Positions 1 to 8,609 are shown, numbered from the stretch's first letter. The stretch is DNA of 64,000 nucleotides from Alphaproteobacteria bacterium (GCA_018222605.1 JAAEZZ010000006.1:206071-270070), one strand, 5' to 3'. Made by a program: numbers and translations. The notes: generated by a model from the letters alone, not told the origin.

Positions 1-1
1 T

Positions 2-91
2 GATGGAAGCGTGCGGCCAAAGGCCATTCAGACGCCGCCGAGCCTGGCAGAACACAGCAGCGAAGCGCCCCCAAAAGTGGATGCTGAGTAG
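2..91 (+). CDS. C-terminal tail of an upstream gene (partial)
   Basis: A reading frame is open from the window edge and stops at TAG 89-91. It encodes 29 residues of hydrophilic, proline- and glutamate-rich sequence ending PPKVDAE, typical of a disordered protein C-terminus. The next gene runs the same way 65 bases later, so this could be the end of another polysaccharide gene, but nothing in the tail identifies it. Another frame (from position 3) is also open to about 118 and cannot be excluded; its arginine- and tryptophan-rich translation looks less natural. Confidence 0.35.
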   Translation, partial: DGSVRPKAIQTPPSLAEHSSEAPPKVDAE

Positions 92-107
92 CTCAACCCG
101 AACAGGG

Positions 108-132
108 CTGGCGGACTGACAAGGTCCGCCAG
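108..132 (+). terminator. Hairpin between partial gene and GT4 gene
   Basis: A perfect 9-bp inverted repeat, CTGGCGGAC and GTCCGCCAG, encloses a 7-base loop. Only two T residues follow, so it is a weak candidate for an intrinsic terminator of the upstream gene and could equally be an mRNA-stabilising or processing hairpin. Confidence 0.35.
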
Positions 133-155
133 TTAGCGCGGCCGGTAACGGCGGA

Positions 156-1310
156 ATGGATACTTCGATGACCACAATTGCCTTTTTTGGTCATGATGCA
201 GCGGACGCCGCCGTGCGCCGACGCGTGAAAGCGTTCCAGTCCGACGGGCTGAAGGTCATTGGGTTCATGATGCACCGCCGTGAGGTTGCCCCGGAATGGG
301 ACAATGTCGATCTCGGCCTGACGCGCGATGGTGCTTTCATTCAGCGCTTCCGCCAGATTTTCGCTGGGGCACGCAAGGCAGCTGCAGAGGCAGAGCGTCT
401 CAAATCGGCCGACGTTCTATATGCGCGTAATTTGGACATGCTTGCCTGCGCCTTCCTGGCGAAGCGCTATGCCAAGCTGAAGACGCCAGTCATCTATGAA
501 AGCCTGGACGTTCATCGTCTGCTGACCCGGAAGGATATCATCGGGAAGGTTTTTCGCGGTCTCGAACATGCGCTGCTCAAGCGCAGCAAGGGACTGGTCG
601 TCAGCTCTCCCGGATTTCTGAAAAACCATTTCGACCGCTACTATGCTGGTGATTTCAAGGCCTACCTGGTCGAGAACCGCTTACCCGCAGACAGTGATAT
701 GGGCGCGCGACCTGAGCCAGATGGACGGAACGGGGCAGGGCAGGACAAGCTGGTGATCGGCTGGGTCGGCATGCTGCGCTGCCAGCGCTCACTGGATTTG
801 CTTTGCCAGTTGGCGGACGCATTTCCGGACACACTGGAAGTGCGCTTGCATGGTATACCTGCACGGACGGAGATTCCTGTCTTTGAGCCGGAAATCGACA
901 AGCGCCCAAACATGACCTTTCATGGGCGCTTCCAGTCACCGGAAGACCTTGGCGGCATTTATAATGCGCTTGATGTCGTCTGGGCGGGGGACTTTATGGA
1001 GGCTGGCTTCAATTCCGTCTGGCTGTTGCCGAACCGGATCTATGAAGGCGGCTACTACGTGACGCCCTCCATCGCGCCGGCGGGTACGGAAACGGCAGAA
1101 TGGATCGAGCGGAACAAGTGCGGCTTTGTTATCGACGAGCCGCTGGAGCAATCACTGCATCACCTGATCCAGCATTTGATTGACGACAGAAGCGACATTG
1201 GCGCATACAGCGCGCAATTGGCGGCGCTGCCGGAAGAAACTTTCATCCAGCCGCAAGGCTTTTTGCGTAAGGTCATTCTCAGCACTCTGGAAGGTGAGGT
1301 GGCCGCGTGA
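156..1310 (+). CDS. GT4-type glycosyltransferase (ExoL-like)
   Basis: Predicted cytoplasmic glycosyltransferase adding one sugar to the lipid-linked repeat unit of an exopolysaccharide. The 384-residue protein has the two-lobe GT-B layout. The N-terminal lobe begins TIAFFGHDAADAAVRRRV. A C-terminal lobe begins near residue 200 with the typical GWVGMLR strand, and the donor-binding region NRIYEGG followed by AGTETAEW lies near residues 290-315. This pattern resembles ExoL-like proteins of succinoglycan loci, but the sugar cannot be read from sequence. GCGGA lies directly before ATG 156, while ATG 168 has it about 12 bases upstream, so the true start may be 168. The gene overlaps the next one by four bases (GTGA), implying translational coupling to the polymerase. 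Confidence 0.8.
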   Translation: MDTSMTTIAFFGHDAADAAVRRRVKAFQSDGLKVIGFMMHRREVAPEWDNVDLGLTRDGAFIQRFRQIFAGARKAAAEAERLKSADVLYARNLDMLACAFLAKRYAKLKTPVIYESLDVHRLLTRKDIIGKVFRGLEHALLKRSKGLVVSSPGFLKNHFDRYYAGDFKAYLVENRLPADSDMGARPEPDGRNGAGQDKLVIGWVGMLRCQRSLDLLCQLADAFPDTLEVRLHGIPARTEIPVFEPEIDKRPNMTFHGRFQSPEDLGGIYNALDVVWAGDFMEAGFNSVWLLPNRIYEGGYYVTPSIAPAGTETAEWIERNKCGFVIDEPLEQSLHHLIQHLIDDRSDIGAYSAQLAALPEETFIQPQGFLRKVILSTLEGEVAA

Positions 1311-2587
1311 ACATTGCTGTTCCCCTGACTGGCGGAAAAGACACAGACATTGTCTGGGCCAATGCCTATGAGGAGCCTGAGGAGGCCCCCCTGTGGGAGC
1401 AGGGTCTGGTCACGATGTGGTTCCTGAACACGTTCGTGCCTCTGCCTCTGGAAACGCCTCTGCGCTATCTGCTCATGCTGTTCTTCATGGTGCAGCTGGT
1501 GCGCTACAAGGAGGTCATTCTCCCCATCGTATTGAAGTCCTGGCCGTTGTTCCTGCTGCCTATCTTTGGCCTGATGTCCGTGATGTGGGCTCCATCCTTT
1601 TCAGCTGCGTTACGGACGGGAGTTCTGTACCTGCTCACGCCGCTGGTGATTGTGATCATCATATCGCGGATGCAGATATCCACAGTGTTGCGCTGCCTGT
1701 TCCTGGCGGGGGCACTCGCCGTCGTGGTCTGTGCGCCGTATTTCAGTACGATGTCGCAGGGTGGTCCTTATCCACAGAAGAACTTCTTTGCACTGCAGAT
1801 GCTGTTTGTGTCCTTGCTGAGCTTGGCAACCCTGCTGAATGACAAGGCTCTGCGTTGGACGCGCCTTGTGGCGGCGGGAGTTTTCCCGATTGCCCTTTTC
1901 TTTATGCTGCAGGCGCCCTCAGCCACAGCGCTCGTGTTTGCGATTGTCGGCATTGCCGGTTTGCTCGGCGTGAAGTTTCTCTGGGTGACGGTCAGCCAGA
2001 TCCGTCATCTCAGGTCTCTCGTGTTCCTGATCGCGGGCGCGCTGGTGATGTGCGGGCTGATCTATATCCTGAATCAGCCAAGCGAAAACTATATGGCGGA
2101 CTTTCTGGCCGCCGTCGGCAAGGATGCAACCTTTACCGGTCGGACGCATATCTGGCAGGCTGGGGAACTGGCTGCAAAGCAACATCCTTGGTTTGGCACC
2201 GGTATGGAAGGGTTTTGGCAAATCTGGAACGGGGCTGCCCAATCTATCAACGAGAATGACTTCAAGCCCTATGGCACTAAGCTGACGTTCCATAATGCTT
2301 ATCTCGAAGTGCGCGTACACCTCGGTTATATCGGCATGTCCCTGTATATTCTTCTCTGGGCATGGTCTTGGTATCGTTTGCTGAAGCAGTGGCTTCTGGA
2401 TTCCAGCGTTTACACATCTGCCTTGCTGGTCTTTGGCGCGATTGTGTTTGTCTCGACGTTCACGGAATCCTATGCGTGGTCCACCTTCAACACGCCCTTG
2501 AACCTTCTCTATGTCGGGGCAGTGGGCGGTTTCACGCCGATCAAGCGCAAGTTCATCGGCAAGGTGCCGGTGTTTGTGAAATCCTGA
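1307..2587 (+). CDS. Exopolysaccharide polymerase, O-antigen ligase-like (ExoQ/Wzy type)
   Basis: Integral inner-membrane protein predicted to polymerise or ligate flipped polysaccharide repeat units in the periplasm. The 426 residues contain about ten hydrophobic segments. Near residue 290 is the large periplasmic loop of the Wzy_C/ExoQ family, with WFGTGMEGFW and the characteristic HNAYLEVRVHLGYIGM. Length matches ExoQ-like proteins. It starts at GTG 1307, whose last two bases form the stop of the glycosyltransferase gene, so the two are coupled. Both are on the plus strand, converging on the rest of the Exo locus. Wzy polymerases and WaaL-type ligases share this fold; the Exo neighbours favour polymerase. 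Confidence 0.8.
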   Translation: MNIAVPLTGGKDTDIVWANAYEEPEEAPLWEQGLVTMWFLNTFVPLPLETPLRYLLMLFFMVQLVRYKEVILPIVLKSWPLFLLPIFGLMSVMWAPSFSAALRTGVLYLLTPLVIVIIISRMQISTVLRCLFLAGALAVVVCAPYFSTMSQGGPYPQKNFFALQMLFVSLLSLATLLNDKALRWTRLVAAGVFPIALFFMLQAPSATALVFAIVGIAGLLGVKFLWVTVSQIRHLRSLVFLIAGALVMCGLIYILNQPSENYMADFLAAVGKDATFTGRTHIWQAGELAAKQHPWFGTGMEGFWQIWNGAAQSINENDFKPYGTKLTFHNAYLEVRVHLGYIGMSLYILLWAWSWYRLLKQWLLDSSVYTSALLVFGAIVFVSTFTESYAWSTFNTPLNLLYVGAVGGFTPIKRKFIGKVPVFVKS

Positions 2588-2599
2588 TTACCCGTGACA

Positions 2600-2616
2600 C
2601 CGGTGGAGCGCACCGG
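2600..2616 (+). terminator. Weak hairpin after the polymerase gene
   Basis: CCGGTG and CACCGG pair across a GAGCG loop 13 bases after the polymerase stop codon. There is no T-tract, so termination is uncertain. It lies between two converging transcription units, where a terminator is expected. Confidence 0.25.
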
Positions 2617-2644
2617 AGAGTGTCGAAGGTCAAAAATCAGATTC

Positions 2645-2863
2645 TTAGAAAATCGCGGCAATGCCTGCGATAATGCCGGCCCACAGGGCTGCGCTAAGGG
2701 TGACGATGATGAGCAGACGAACCCAGACCGGCCACTTTCCAGCATGTTGCACATTGGTATGTGTGTCATCGCTGAAAGTGCGGACAGTGCCTGGTTCTGT
2801 TGCCAAGTGCATCATCGAGTCGTTCCTTGTCAGGGAAGAATTCACTTTACCCATGAACAGCAT
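2645..2863 (-). CDS. Small single-pass membrane protein, unknown function
   Basis: A 72-residue protein with a hydrophilic N-terminal 45 residues and one hydrophobic C-terminal segment, roughly residues 48-72 (VRLLIIVTLSAALWAGII), ending AAIF. It would be tail-anchored in the inner membrane with the N-terminus probably in the cytoplasm. I do not recognise a family. Support for being real comes from a good ribosome binding site (TTGAGGG about six bases before ATG 2863), the single clean membrane segment, and a CtrA-like site just upstream. A second ATG 16 codons in is an alternative start. It is the last gene at the 3' end of the minus-strand Exo block but has its own upstream region. An open frame on the other strand (2594-2869) is judged a shadow. 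Confidence 0.55.
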   Translation of the reverse strand: MLFMGKVNSSLTRNDSMMHLATEPGTVRTFSDDTHTNVQHAGKWPVWVRLLIIVTLSAALWAGIIAGIAAIF

Positions 2864-2879
2864 TTGTGACCCTCAACAA

Positions 2880-2894
2880 TTAAGAGCTGCTTAA
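2880..2894 (-). promoter_or_regulatory. CtrA-like binding site upstream of the small membrane protein
   Basis: The sequence TTAA-GAGCTGC-TTAA matches the full CtrA consensus TTAA-N7-TTAA. Read on the minus strand it is TTAA-GCAGCTC-TTAA. It lies 17-31 bases upstream of ATG 2863, at or near where the promoter should be, so binding could repress or tune that gene. This is a consensus match only. Confidence 0.4.
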
Positions 2895-3070
2895 AGGCTG
2901 TAGCGAAATCTCCTATACTGGCGACCAGCATCAGTGAAAAATCAGGCGTCAATGTGATAAGAAACGGCAAGCTAGGACACATTATGGGAAATGTGGCCCG
3001 GACTTGATTAAAAGTGGTTTAGCTTCAGGAGATTGAGGCGATTATGACCGCCTTGTTCCTGAGAGCCGTT

Positions 3071-4060
3071 TCACCAAGGCAGCTTGCGCCCCAGCATGGA
3101 TTCCAGCCTGTCATGATCCGGTTGCAGGGCCTCACGCAGGGCATCCCGGTCCTCATCCGTGATCTTGATCTCGACCATGCGCTGAATCCAGTCCGGCGCG
3201 CGGCGACTGAGGGCGCGGGCAAGACGATCTGCAATAGGATCGCGGTTTTCATCGGTTACATTGGCAAAGCGGACAAATGGCATCTGGCGGATATAGGCCA
3301 AGAGCGGATCATGCTTCTCGTTTGAGCGCTCATACAGAATGGGTTGATCGCCCATGCGCTCGACACCAATGAAGTCGCAAACCGCGTCCACTGTCGCCAG
3401 CTTGTTCTTGTCAGGGCGGATGTCTTCTTCGAAAATCAGCACATGGAATTGTTCCTGTGGGAACTCTTCGAACCAGGTTTCCAGATGCTGATCATAATGG
3501 CTCATGCTGAGAATGCCGTGTGTGTGCATCTGATCACGAAGCGTTTTCAACGGGCTCAACCGGCCGCGTGTGACTTGGTGATAATAGGATGAGATGGCGC
3601 GTTCGACGGGGTCGCGCAGACAGATGATCAGCTTCACTTCCGGGATCAGCGCGCGCATGCGCGGCGCGACATCAAACAGCAATTCACCTTCTTCGCTAGC
3701 GTACTCTTCAGGCGTGGCGACGTTCCACATGTAATTCGGTGTCGCCTCGCCCAGTACGTTCTGGCCGTTATGTTCCTTGAAATTGTCCAGATACCACTCG
3801 ACGCCCTGGCTGTAATGCGGGCGCTGATTGTAGAAGTGCAGTTCCTTGCGATCGGGAATATGGATGTCTTTATGGGTGTTGAGAATATCGCTCAGCCAGG
3901 TTGTTCCGCCTTTTTGAGCACCGATGATGGTGAAGCGGATCTTGTCGAGCAATTGTCTTTCGCTCGCAGAAAGACTGTCGCGGCTTATGATGGGGAAGTC
4001 GGACATATGCACGGAATTGTTCTTCTTGATTGCGGAAGCGTTAACAGTGTTTGTCTCCAA
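3071..4060 (-). CDS. Sulfotransferase domain protein
   Basis: Predicted PAPS-dependent sulfotransferase moving a sulfuryl group to an acceptor, plausibly a sugar of the exopolysaccharide. The 329-residue protein shows both PAPS-binding elements: the 5'-phosphosulfate loop AQKGGTTWLS at residues 48-57, and the 3'-phosphate motif CLRDPVERAISSYY at about 147-160, with the conserved arginine and serine. Length and layout fit the heparan-sulfate-type Sulfotransfer_1 family found in bacterial polysaccharide loci. No signal peptide or membrane segment is visible, so it should act in the cytoplasm. It follows the GT2 gene on the same strand after a 182-base gap that may hold its own promoter. The acceptor is inferred only from location. 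Confidence 0.85.
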   Translation of the reverse strand: METNTVNASAIKKNNSVHMSDFPIISRDSLSASERQLLDKIRFTIIGAQKGGTTWLSDILNTHKDIHIPDRKELHFYNQRPHYSQGVEWYLDNFKEHNGQNVLGEATPNYMWNVATPEEYASEEGELLFDVAPRMRALIPEVKLIICLRDPVERAISSYYHQVTRGRLSPLKTLRDQMHTHGILSMSHYDQHLETWFEEFPQEQFHVLIFEEDIRPDKNKLATVDAVCDFIGVERMGDQPILYERSNEKHDPLLAYIRQMPFVRFANVTDENRDPIADRLARALSRRAPDWIQRMVEIKITDEDRDALREALQPDHDRLESMLGRKLPW

Positions 4061-4242
4061 CTCTGAACTCCCGAATTAGTTGCCAGGTTTGTGATAAAAT
4101 TTGCTGTACTCTCAGAGAGCGAAAACTGTAGTGGTTGTTAAAGGACAAGGCATACGCAAGATCGAGGCCAAGCGGGTGAAAATACCGTTAGTGCAGCACC
4201 GCATCTCATAAACTCGTGCGATGGGAGAAGTGTGCTCAATAA

Positions 4243-5205
4243 TCAGGCGGGTTTTGAGCGTCTGATGACTTCCTTACCTAGATTTCCGATGACATGGAGC
4301 GAAGCCGCTGGAGAGAATGCGAACGCGCTTACCATCAATCCCGGATTGCGTTGTTTGACGGCATCGATCATTCGCCACCAGGCTGCTTCCTTTTCGGAAT
4401 AGATCGCATGACGTCGCAAGGCCGATTTTGCTGCGGGGGGAATGCCGGGGTGCTTCAGCATTTGCCGACTGATACGCGCGAGCCGTTCATGATCGCGGCC
4501 TGACTGTGTGTGAGAGGCTGAGCCCTCACGGCAGACAAGATAATAGCCGAGCGGGTCTACCAGACAGGCTTTGGCGCCGTTTAGTAACATGCGCGTATAA
4601 AGTTCGAAATCCTCACCAAAGCGAAGCGCGTCGATATAGGGGCGGGCACCCAGATGGGTGGACACGCGGTTGATGAGCGGTTTGAGGTATCCAAGCTCTG
4701 ACCGGGGGATCTCCACGTCAAAGGATCTTTCGACAAACAGGCTGGCCGTCAGCGCCACTACGCCTTCCGGTTTGCCAGGCCACAGGGGGCGCTCAGCTTT
4801 ATCTGGCGTACTCTCCATGGAGATGAGCAGATTGTCTGCGACGAGATCCATTTCCTCGCGGAGAGCAATCTCCAGAAGGCGCGCGATGCGGCGCGGTTCG
4901 ATGATGTCGTCGCTATCAAGCGGGGTGAACCAGGCAGCATCTGTGGTTTCCAGGGCCAGATTGCGCGCGGCAGACGGGCCCATATTCATATCCTGCTGCA
5001 GGAAGAACACTTGGTCATGATTATCAGCAAGACGGCGCGCGATAGCTGGGCCGTTATCGCTAGAGCAATCATCCACAATGTGGATTTCGATACTATAGCC
5101 TGCAGGCGCTTCTTGTGAGAGGGCGCTCAGCACTGCGCGTTCAATGTTCGCTGCATCATTGTAGAGCGGAACGATGATGGCAATTTTGTTTGTATCGAAG
5201 GTCAT
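4243..5205 (-). CDS. GT2 family glycosyltransferase
   Basis: GT-A fold glycosyltransferase predicted to add a sugar to the lipid-linked repeat unit on the cytoplasmic face of the membrane. The 320-residue protein opens with the typical IIVPLYNDAANIERAV strand, then VDDCSSD (residues 44-50) for nucleotide binding and DSDD (97-100), the metal-binding DXD-type motif. The length is typical of GT2 enzymes of Exo loci such as ExoO or ExoW. It lies 14 bases downstream of the flippase gene on the same strand and is probably co-transcribed with it. Donor and acceptor sugars cannot be assigned. Confidence in family is high, in the precise step low. Confidence 0.85.
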   Translation of the reverse strand: MTFDTNKIAIIVPLYNDAANIERAVLSALSQEAPAGYSIEIHIVDDCSSDNGPAIARRLADNHDQVFFLQQDMNMGPSAARNLALETTDAAWFTPLDSDDIIEPRRIARLLEIALREEMDLVADNLLISMESTPDKAERPLWPGKPEGVVALTASLFVERSFDVEIPRSELGYLKPLINRVSTHLGARPYIDALRFGEDFELYTRMLLNGAKACLVDPLGYYLVCREGSASHTQSGRDHERLARISRQMLKHPGIPPAAKSALRRHAIYSEKEAAWWRMIDAVKQRNPGLMVSAFAFSPAASLHVIGNLGKEVIRRSKPA

Positions 5206-5219
5206 GGGTGGCCTTTCGC

Positions 5220-6755
5220 TTACTTCACATCCAGCAGACTGGCCGGTGCCGCATCATCTGGCGGCGTGCCTCGGTCCGTGGAGCCACGGTTCAGGCGTTT
5301 GGAAATTTGCCGCCAGCCATGTGTGACCAACAGGTTCAGATATCGCCAGGACATACGCGGTGCGATGGCAAACAGGCATGCCGGGTAAGTCACCATGCCA
5401 ATGAGCACCAGGATCATCAGTTTGGAGACATTGTCCCACCCAGAGGGCAGATAGAGGCTGGTGCCCCAGACGATCAGCGCCATCGCGATGGAGGCAAACA
5501 AGGCAGAACTGCCCGCGGCCAATTGCTTGTAGATGGAAAAGTCGGTTTTCCGCTGCACGATCCAGCAGGTGAAGAGCCAGGCCACGGTGCGATTGAGGGT
5601 CAACACCCACATGACGGCGGCAAGGCTGTGCATGGCGGCAAATGGCATCAGAACATATGTCAGCAGGCTGATCAGAAATGTCTTCAGCAACAGATCCGGG
5701 CGGCCAATGCCTTTGATGATGCCGCCATTGAAGGCGGTGGAGGGGCGGCGCAGACCATTTATGAGCGAGATCTGGATGGCCAGCGTTGCAGGTACCCATT
5801 TCTCTCCAAACACAAAGGGTACAGCGAAGGGGGCAATCGCGATCGCGCCGATCAGAGCCGGATAGGCGATCAGGCCTGCCAGCCGCAAACCGGCATTGAG
5901 AATGCGGTGAAGAGCTTCCTTGTCTGTATGAATACGCGAGGCGATCGCGTAGGAGACAGACCCGAAGGGCGCGATGAGCGCTGTACTGGCCTGTTCCTGA
6001 ACCCGCAGGGCCAGATTGAACATGCCCAGCGCGGCCGGACCAAGGAACATGCCGACCAGCAGGCGCGGAATGGCCACTTCAGCGACAGCGGCAAGACGGT
6101 ATCCCGTCAGCGCAATATTGAAGCGCATCAGATCGTTCGCTTCCTTCAGGGACATGCGAATGCCAGGCAGCCAGCGTGCGAACCAGGAAAAGGCCAGCAT
6201 GCGAACAAGGCGGCGGGCCAGTTCCATACCGATCAGGGCCCAAGCGTCGCGCCACAGAAAGGCAAGGACGATGCCTACAACGGCGCCCACAACTGTGCCG
6301 GCCGCATCAACGAGTGCCACTTCCTTGAACTTCATCTCCCGCATCAAATGACCGGATGGAACAGCGGTTGCGGCCCCCAGAAACAGGCCCGCAGCCATGA
6401 CCCGCAGATATGGCGTCAGCTCCGGATGTCCGTATCCTGCTGATATCATCGGCGCGAACAGAATAATGATCAGGCAGAAAATGGCGGCGAGCACCATCGA
6501 AATAACGAAGATGGAATTGCTGTGGCCTCTGTTCAGCGTCGGACGCTGGACAAGGGCTTCCCCAAGGCTATTGCAGGCAATGGTTTCCGGGATGATCAAT
6601 GTGACCAGAACAAAGCCGTAGAGGCCGAAATCACTGGGGTCGAGCAGCCGGGCGATGACCACAAGGGACACGAGTCCGCCCAAAAGGCCGAGCCAACTGC
6701 CGAGGGCGCTCCAGGCAGCGGCTTTGCCTGCAGATTTTATTAGTCCTTGTGACAT
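5220..6755 (-). CDS. Polysaccharide flippase (Wzx/ExoT-like)
   Basis: Inner-membrane flippase of the MOP superfamily, predicted to move undecaprenyl-linked repeat units from the cytoplasmic to the periplasmic leaflet. The 511-residue protein has about twelve to fourteen hydrophobic segments and begins GLIKSAGKAAAWSALGSWLGL, a common start of WzxC/ExoT-type proteins. A basic cytoplasmic tail follows the last helix (KRLNRGSTDRGTPP). It sits between two GT2 genes on the minus strand with short gaps, consistent with one exopolysaccharide operon. Together with the polymerase at 1307-2587 and the OPX lipoprotein at 9017-9604 it makes this a Wzx/Wzy-dependent pathway. Confidence 0.85.
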   Translation of the reverse strand: MSQGLIKSAGKAAAWSALGSWLGLLGGLVSLVVIARLLDPSDFGLYGFVLVTLIIPETIACNSLGEALVQRPTLNRGHSNSIFVISMVLAAIFCLIIILFAPMISAGYGHPELTPYLRVMAAGLFLGAATAVPSGHLMREMKFKEVALVDAAGTVVGAVVGIVLAFLWRDAWALIGMELARRLVRMLAFSWFARWLPGIRMSLKEANDLMRFNIALTGYRLAAVAEVAIPRLLVGMFLGPAALGMFNLALRVQEQASTALIAPFGSVSYAIASRIHTDKEALHRILNAGLRLAGLIAYPALIGAIAIAPFAVPFVFGEKWVPATLAIQISLINGLRRPSTAFNGGIIKGIGRPDLLLKTFLISLLTYVLMPFAAMHSLAAVMWVLTLNRTVAWLFTCWIVQRKTDFSIYKQLAAGSSALFASIAMALIVWGTSLYLPSGWDNVSKLMILVLIGMVTYPACLFAIAPRMSWRYLNLLVTHGWRQISKRLNRGSTDRGTPPDDAAPASLLDVK

Positions 6756-6916
6756 TCTACCCAGCTATATTTGAAATTGTTGTTTTCGGTATGAATCGGG
6801 GCGCCTGCATCGTAGCTGGATGTGCCATGCATCGAGCGTGCCATAGCTCGTCTGATTCCACATCATATACACGGCGTCGCCACTAAAGCTCAGTTTCAAC
6901 AGGCGAATTGCTCGAA

Positions 6917-7882
6917 TCATACTCCCTTTTGGGGAGAGCAGGAATACTGGCTTCTCAAGTCCAGGGCTTCTTCGCGATAGCCGCGTAAAAATTGACTGTC
7001 CCAATTTGCGCAAAACCTGACCAGAGGGTCGGGCGACAGCTTTTTCAGTCTCAGGGGCAACAATTTGACCTGGTATTTAGCTGCGCTTGCCAGCGCGCGG
7101 ACCAGAGATTTCCTGCGGGGCTTAAGCAGCCCGGATTTCCAGTGCTTCAACGCGGAACCTTTTCCGAGGCGGTAAGATCGCCCTGAAATAAAATCCGGCT
7201 GAACCTGATGGTGGCGGACCAGATGGGACACTGCAGGGCCGCGCACGAAGACCAGTTTGTAGCCAGCGGCATGGCCCCGTTGGCAGAACTCCGTCTCGCT
7301 GCCCATGGCGTAGTTCTTCTGGTCGAAGCTGGGCCCGATATCTTCGGCAAATCTCATGCCTTCGTCGAACACCTTTCGCCGTACGGCCATATTAGGCCCA
7401 TAGATTTCATCTGCGCCAATCGGTCCCTCCGAGACTCCCTCGCGGCGGGCATAGAGTTCTTCGAATTTGGGCTTGTGCTTGCTCATCCATTCCGGAATGG
7501 GCTCGTCAAAGGATGGGATGACAGTGGCACCGAAAATATCCGCGTCTGGATAACGGTCAAAGGCTTCGATCCAGGTCTTGAGAAAGCCGTCATGGGGGAT
7601 TGCATCATCATCCGACAGGACCACACGCTCGGAGGAAAGAGAGGCAAGGCCCAGATTCAGTGCACAGTTCTTGCCCGGTTCGGGTTGATGTAGCGCGATC
7701 AGGGGCAGCTTGGCCTGAAATTCTCTTATGATCCGAGGCGTTTCATCGTCATCGCTATTATTATCGACGATAATGAGTTCCCATTGCGTATTCTGGTCAT
7801 CCAGATCGACATATCCCTGCAGGGTGCGGCGGAGAATATCTCCGCCATTGCGGGTGGCGATCAGTACCGAAAGCTCAGTCAT
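6917..7882 (-). CDS. GT2 family glycosyltransferase (ExoM-like)
   Basis: Second GT-A fold glycosyltransferase of the locus, 321 residues. It starts TELSVLIATRNGGDILRRTL, has VDNNSDD at residues 39-45 and SDDD at 90-93 as the DXD-type metal site, then the acceptor region EPIPEWMSKHKPKF near residue 130. This architecture resembles ExoM-type enzymes. The gene is about 70 bases downstream of the priming transferase gene on the same strand, and a 160-base gap separates it from the flippase gene. The acceptor is probably the lipid-linked intermediate made by the priming enzyme. The exact linkage is unknown. Confidence 0.8.
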   Translation of the reverse strand: MTELSVLIATRNGGDILRRTLQGYVDLDDQNTQWELIIVDNNSDDDETPRIIREFQAKLPLIALHQPEPGKNCALNLGLASLSSERVVLSDDDAIPHDGFLKTWIEAFDRYPDADIFGATVIPSFDEPIPEWMSKHKPKFEELYARREGVSEGPIGADEIYGPNMAVRRKVFDEGMRFAEDIGPSFDQKNYAMGSETEFCQRGHAAGYKLVFVRGPAVSHLVRHHQVQPDFISGRSYRLGKGSALKHWKSGLLKPRRKSLVRALASAAKYQVKLLPLRLKKLSPDPLVRFCANWDSQFLRGYREEALDLRSQYSCSPQKGV

Positions 7883-7952
7883 TCAGGCGTGCCTTTCCCG
7901 CTTCCTGTCTCAAGGGCGTGATACAGCTTACGCAGGATCAAAGGAGATGTCG

Positions 7953-8609
7953 TTAACGCGCACCTTTGGAATTCAGCACTGCCGGGATGGTGAGCAGCAT
8001 GATCTTGATATCGGTCAGGAAGCTACGCGTTTGGGCATATTCCACGTCCAGGGCGACGCGCTCATCATAGCTCGTGTCGCTGCGGCCACGTACCTGCCAC
8101 AGGCCGGTCAGGCCCGGACGGACAGAGCAGTAGGTCTGGAAATACTCGCCATATTTGACGATTTCGTTTTCGACGATTGGGCGAGGGCCTACAATCGACA
8201 TGTCGCCACGAAGAATGTTGAACAGCTGCGGGAGTTCGTCGATGGAGGATTTGCGCAGAAACTGGCCGAGGCGCGTGATGCGCGGGTCGTGGGTCAGCTT
8301 TTGTGTTTCCTGCCACTCGCGACGGGCATCCGGGTCCGTGGCCAGGAGGCGCTGCAGACGCTCGGCAGCGTCAGGAACCATGGAGCGCAGTTTGTAGCAG
8401 TAGAAGGTCTCGCCGTTTTTGCCCTGGCGCTTTTGCTTGAACAGGGCAGGGCCGCCATCCTCAAGACGGATAAGAAGGGCAACAACGAGGAGAAGTGGAG
8501 CAACGAAAAGAAGTGCCAGTCCTGCAACGCAAAAGTCGAGGACCCGCTTCGCAAGTTGATCCGTATCCGGTGCAACCGGCTTCTTATGCAAATTAGCGTA
8601 AGTGGCCAT
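7953..8609 (-). CDS. Undecaprenyl-phosphate sugar phosphotransferase (ExoY-like priming enzyme)
   Basis: Predicted priming transferase putting the first sugar phosphate onto undecaprenyl phosphate, which starts repeat-unit assembly. The 218-residue protein has one hydrophobic membrane segment at residues 27-48, then the bacterial sugar transferase core: KRQGKNGETFYCYKLRSM, DELPQLFNILRGDMSIVGPRP, and PGLTGLWQVRGRS. It lacks the long multi-spanning N-terminus of WbaP/WcaJ types, as in ExoY. ATG 8609 was chosen because GAGGTGG lies just upstream; ATG 8675 would add 22 residues without a good ribosome site. A CtrA-like site lies 100 bases upstream, so this is probably the first gene of its transcript, followed by the GT2 and flippase genes. 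Confidence 0.88.
   Translation of the reverse strand: MATYANLHKKPVAPDTDQLAKRVLDFCVAGLALLFVAPLLLVVALLIRLEDGGPALFKQKRQGKNGETFYCYKLRSMVPDAAERLQRLLATDPDARREWQETQKLTHDPRITRLGQFLRKSSIDELPQLFNILRGDMSIVGPRPIVENEIVKYGEYFQTYCSVRPGLTGLWQVRGRSDTSYDERVALDVEYAQTRSFLTDIKIMLLTIPAVLNSKGAR

Noticed and set aside
2594..2869. 91-codon open frame on the plus strand
   Set aside because: It is antisense to the small membrane protein, has no ribosome site and reads as unlikely protein.
5190..6443. 417-codon plus-strand frame opposite the flippase gene
   Set aside because: Composition is unnatural (many Gln, His, Arg), and the flippase on the other strand has clear membrane segments.
6765..7013. 82-codon minus-strand frame between flippase and GT2 genes
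   Set aside because: It overlaps the end of the GT2 gene in another frame, with no ribosome site or recognisable sequence.
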